This document shows, piece after piece, positions 62,333 through 64,000 of a DNA stretch of 64,000 nt (the stretch's first letter is position 1; every line of letters begins with the position of its first letter). The notes beneath the pieces were generated by a model. That model saw only the letters and a program-made list of their open reading frames with translations. It was not told where the DNA came from and ran no database searches. The translations under genes were made by a program, and so were the position numbers. The stretch comes from Natronomonas marina. GTDB taxonomy: Archaea; Halobacteriota; Halobacteria; Halobacteriales; Haloarculaceae. Where the stretch lies: contig NZ_CP101155.1 of NCBI RefSeq assembly GCF_024298905.1, forward strand, positions 1-64,000. Reading direction: 5' to 3'.

Positions 62333-62932
62333 ATGCACCAGCTTATCCGCGTACTTGTTCCCGGTACCACTCAAGACGACGCCCTCGCCCGCGCTCACAG
62401 CGCCCTCGACAAACTCGTCGGTGTCGGCGTCGATACTGCCAGTGTCTACGACTACTACGGGACGTTCGATCAATCGGACTCACGTTACAAGCCGCACGTC
62501 GCGAACGTCATCAGTGATGGCAGCTCTGAGACTGTCGACGAGACAACGGTCGCTCCAGCGTTCCCACTCGACAGCGAAGAGGGACAAGCACTCCTCGATG
62601 ATGCGCTCAAGGAACAAACGGAGGAGTTCGGAGATACATTGTCAAAATTCCAATCGGAAGTCGACGATCTCTCCGTTGAGGACGTGATGAACAACGTCGA
62701 CGGAGTACGATTCCACCTGGGACAGCTCGCCGAATGTCGAGGACCGTCAGTGTACATCTATAACGAATACGGAGGCGGTCTCGTATCACCGACGGCCGTC
62801 GACAAATACGTCGATCGCCTACACAACGCCTCGTCCGGTACTTCCGGCGGCGACGGTGACGCCGCAGCGGCCACAAAAGAAGATGATCAGATGTCCCGGG
62901 GATGGCTCGTCCCCGCCGACGTCCATTTCTAG
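62333..62932 (+). CDS. Hypothetical protein
   Basis: A 199-residue protein (MHQLIRVLVPGTTQDDALAR; FGDTLSKFQSEVDDLSVEDV; GPSVYIYNEYGGGLVSPTAV). The N-terminus is ferredoxin-like by pattern; the end is a Gly/Ala/Asp-rich linker. No family recognised. It precedes the next gene by 6 nt, suggesting coupling. Confidence 0.62.
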   Translation: MHQLIRVLVPGTTQDDALARAHSALDKLVGVGVDTASVYDYYGTFDQSDSRYKPHVANVISDGSSETVDETTVAPAFPLDSEEGQALLDDALKEQTEEFGDTLSKFQSEVDDLSVEDVMNNVDGVRFHLGQLAECRGPSVYIYNEYGGGLVSPTAVDKYVDRLHNASSGTSGGDGDAAAATKEDDQMSRGWLVPADVHF

Positions 62933-62938
62933 CGCTTT

Positions 62939-63244
62939 ATGCCGAGTGAGCCACAGCTCTTCGAGACGCTTAACGACCCGAATCGGATAGCCTTCCGGGT
63001 AGAGCTTCCGGACGGGAAATTAACAGCGTTCGCGACGACTGGACGGACCGACGTTGCAATCGGCGAGCGGTACTGGAATTCCTACGACGGCGAACTATAC
63101 CGCGTCACGATCGTCGACGACAAGACGGTCGAAGCAGTCCTCGAATTCGGCTGTGGGGATATCCCCCGATCAGTCTCCTTCGACTGCGAGTGGTTTACCC
63201 CAGACGGTCACTCCCTCCACCACATCGCTCCGGAGACCGAGTAA
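62939..63244 (+). CDS. Small hypothetical protein
   Basis: A 101-residue protein, probably all beta (NRIAFRVELPDGKLTAFATT; GELYRVTIVDDKTVEAVLEF). No family recognised. It starts 6 nt after the preceding stop and ends 27 nt before the next gene, so the three are probably one operon. Confidence 0.62.
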   Translation: MPSEPQLFETLNDPNRIAFRVELPDGKLTAFATTGRTDVAIGERYWNSYDGELYRVTIVDDKTVEAVLEFGCGDIPRSVSFDCEWFTPDGHSLHHIAPETE

Positions 63245-63271
63245 CCGCCATCACTCTGTCGACTCTTCAGT

Positions 63272-64000
63272 ATGTCAGAACTTGCTTTCCCCGTTCGTGA
63301 CGGGTCAAAACCAGCACCTCTTGACCATTCCTCGCTGGCCAGCAACAAACCAACCGAGCTCGCATCGACGATTCGCGCCGGCGATCACATCTTTGAGCGA
63401 ACCGTCATCGACTCTCGAAGTCGATTCCCAATTCCCGAGGTGAAGGCTGTTTACCGACGTCGCGTCATCACTAACATTCAGCTCACTCGAGGAGGCCGTT
63501 CATTGGTCGTTCACTTCCAGGAACGGCTCCCTGCCGATGAGTCGATGGTCGCAGCGCTCCATTCGAGTGATCCTGAGTGGCGTACATACCCACCAGCGGG
63601 AATGCCGGATTTCCCACGGATGGACGTCGAACCTGGTGAAAAACCGGATTGGAGGGTCTCCCATTGGGAACCCGAGCGTGTCACGCCACCGCCTCTCGAG
63701 GACGTCACCGACCTCACAGTCCACCGCGTTTGTGGACGAGGGAGTCGGCAACTCGTCAATCACCTTCTTATCGGTGGTCCGGACGGCCGCATCGACCACC
63801 GCCTCGGCGGTGTCGCGAAATGGAAGGCCGGATTCATCGCTACCCACGAGGGGCATCCGTACTCAGTGGCGGTACTCGCACAGCCGTACACATACAGTTA
63901 CGACGGGGCTCGTGAAGAGCTGTATGTTACACGGCTTGCGAATCACCCGAATCGCCCACCGAATACGTCGAGTTGGATGCTTGCGCGTCTTCGAGACTGG
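63272..64000 (+). CDS. Hypothetical protein, incomplete at window end (possible GNAT/Mom-like)
   Basis: The frame opens at an ATG at 63272 and is still open at base 64000 (243 codons). The first about 90 residues (IFERTVIDSRSRFPIPEVKA; GGRSLVVHFQERLPADESMV) look beta-rich. The last about 80 (GVAKWKAGFIATHEGHPYSV, LYVTRLANHPNRPPNTSSWM) resemble the start of a GNAT-fold domain of the Mom-like type, where LARL..W lies in the acetyl-CoA helix. This is a resemblance only; the deciding C-terminal part lies outside the window. Confidence 0.5.
   Translation, partial: MSELAFPVRDGSKPAPLDHSSLASNKPTELASTIRAGDHIFERTVIDSRSRFPIPEVKAVYRRRVITNIQLTRGGRSLVVHFQERLPADESMVAALHSSDPEWRTYPPAGMPDFPRMDVEPGEKPDWRVSHWEPERVTPPPLEDVTDLTVHRVCGRGSRQLVNHLLIGGPDGRIDHRLGGVAKWKAGFIATHEGHPYSVAVLAQPYTYSYDGAREELYVTRLANHPNRPPNTSSWMLARLRDW

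Overview
The window is almost certainly an extrachromosomal replicon (plasmid or megaplasmid) of a halophilic archaeon, class Halobacteria. Reasons: strongly acidic proteins, GC-rich third positions, archaeal TATA boxes 20-30 nt upstream of start codons (leaderless style), a TATA-binding-protein homologue, HalOD1 and amphi-Trp proteins, UspA and CNNM families, and a large load of haloarchaeal-type IS elements. No rRNA, tRNA, CRISPR array or recognisable replication initiator was seen. All calls are from reading the sequence; no database search was run.

Layout. 0-1.7 kb: a ParA ATPase and its acidic partner, with arrays of a 9-bp phased CAGATAC-type repeat both upstream and inside the partner gene (candidate centromere). 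1.9-2.4 kb: a membrane protein with a predicted C-terminal histone-fold domain. 2.5-4.5 kb: tyrosine recombinase and a VapBC pair. 5-7.2 kb: IS transposase and a decayed DUF1508 gene. 7.3-12 kb: UspA, DedA-like protein, two divergent CNNM proteins and an amphi-Trp protein. 12.3-13.4 kb: an HtpX-like protease whose 3' half appears replaced. 13.6-17.5 kb: a graveyard of IS fragments around an IclR regulator. 17.5-29.3 kb: a fatty-acid or CoA-thioester degradation island (two acyl-CoA dehydrogenases, a 3-hydroxyacyl-CoA dehydrogenase/enoyl-CoA hydratase fusion, DUF35 plus thiolase, acyl-CoA ligase, MaoC hydratase), broken up by dead IS copies.

29.4-45.2 kb is a dense defence island. It holds a short prokaryotic Argonaute whose coupled partner gene has lost its 5' part. 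Next is a tight operon of AbrB-like regulator, nuclease-methyltransferase, SNF2 helicase and TBP-like protein. Then come two divergent ThsB-type TIR-like genes, one coupled to a four-helix membrane protein (a Thoeris-like arrangement with an unfamiliar effector), a GNAT protein, and a DUF262/HNH (GmrSD-type) nuclease. 45.2-47.8 kb carries a winged-helix protein, a HalOD1 protein and a PAS-GAF histidine kinase.

48-64 kb is a long, nearly all plus-strand run of small plasmid genes of unknown function. It includes two SWIM zinc-finger proteins, several CxxC proteins, a CPBP membrane protease and at least two genes broken by single-base frameshifts. Within it, 59.3-61.6 kb is a lower-GC insert with a small membrane protein and a rhomboid protease carrying a large cytoplasmic domain. 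The last gene runs off the window end.

The strongest candidates for something undescribed are the TBP-containing restriction-like operon, the double-TIR plus membrane-protein locus, the membrane-anchored histone-fold protein next to parA, and the partition repeat that is also coding sequence.
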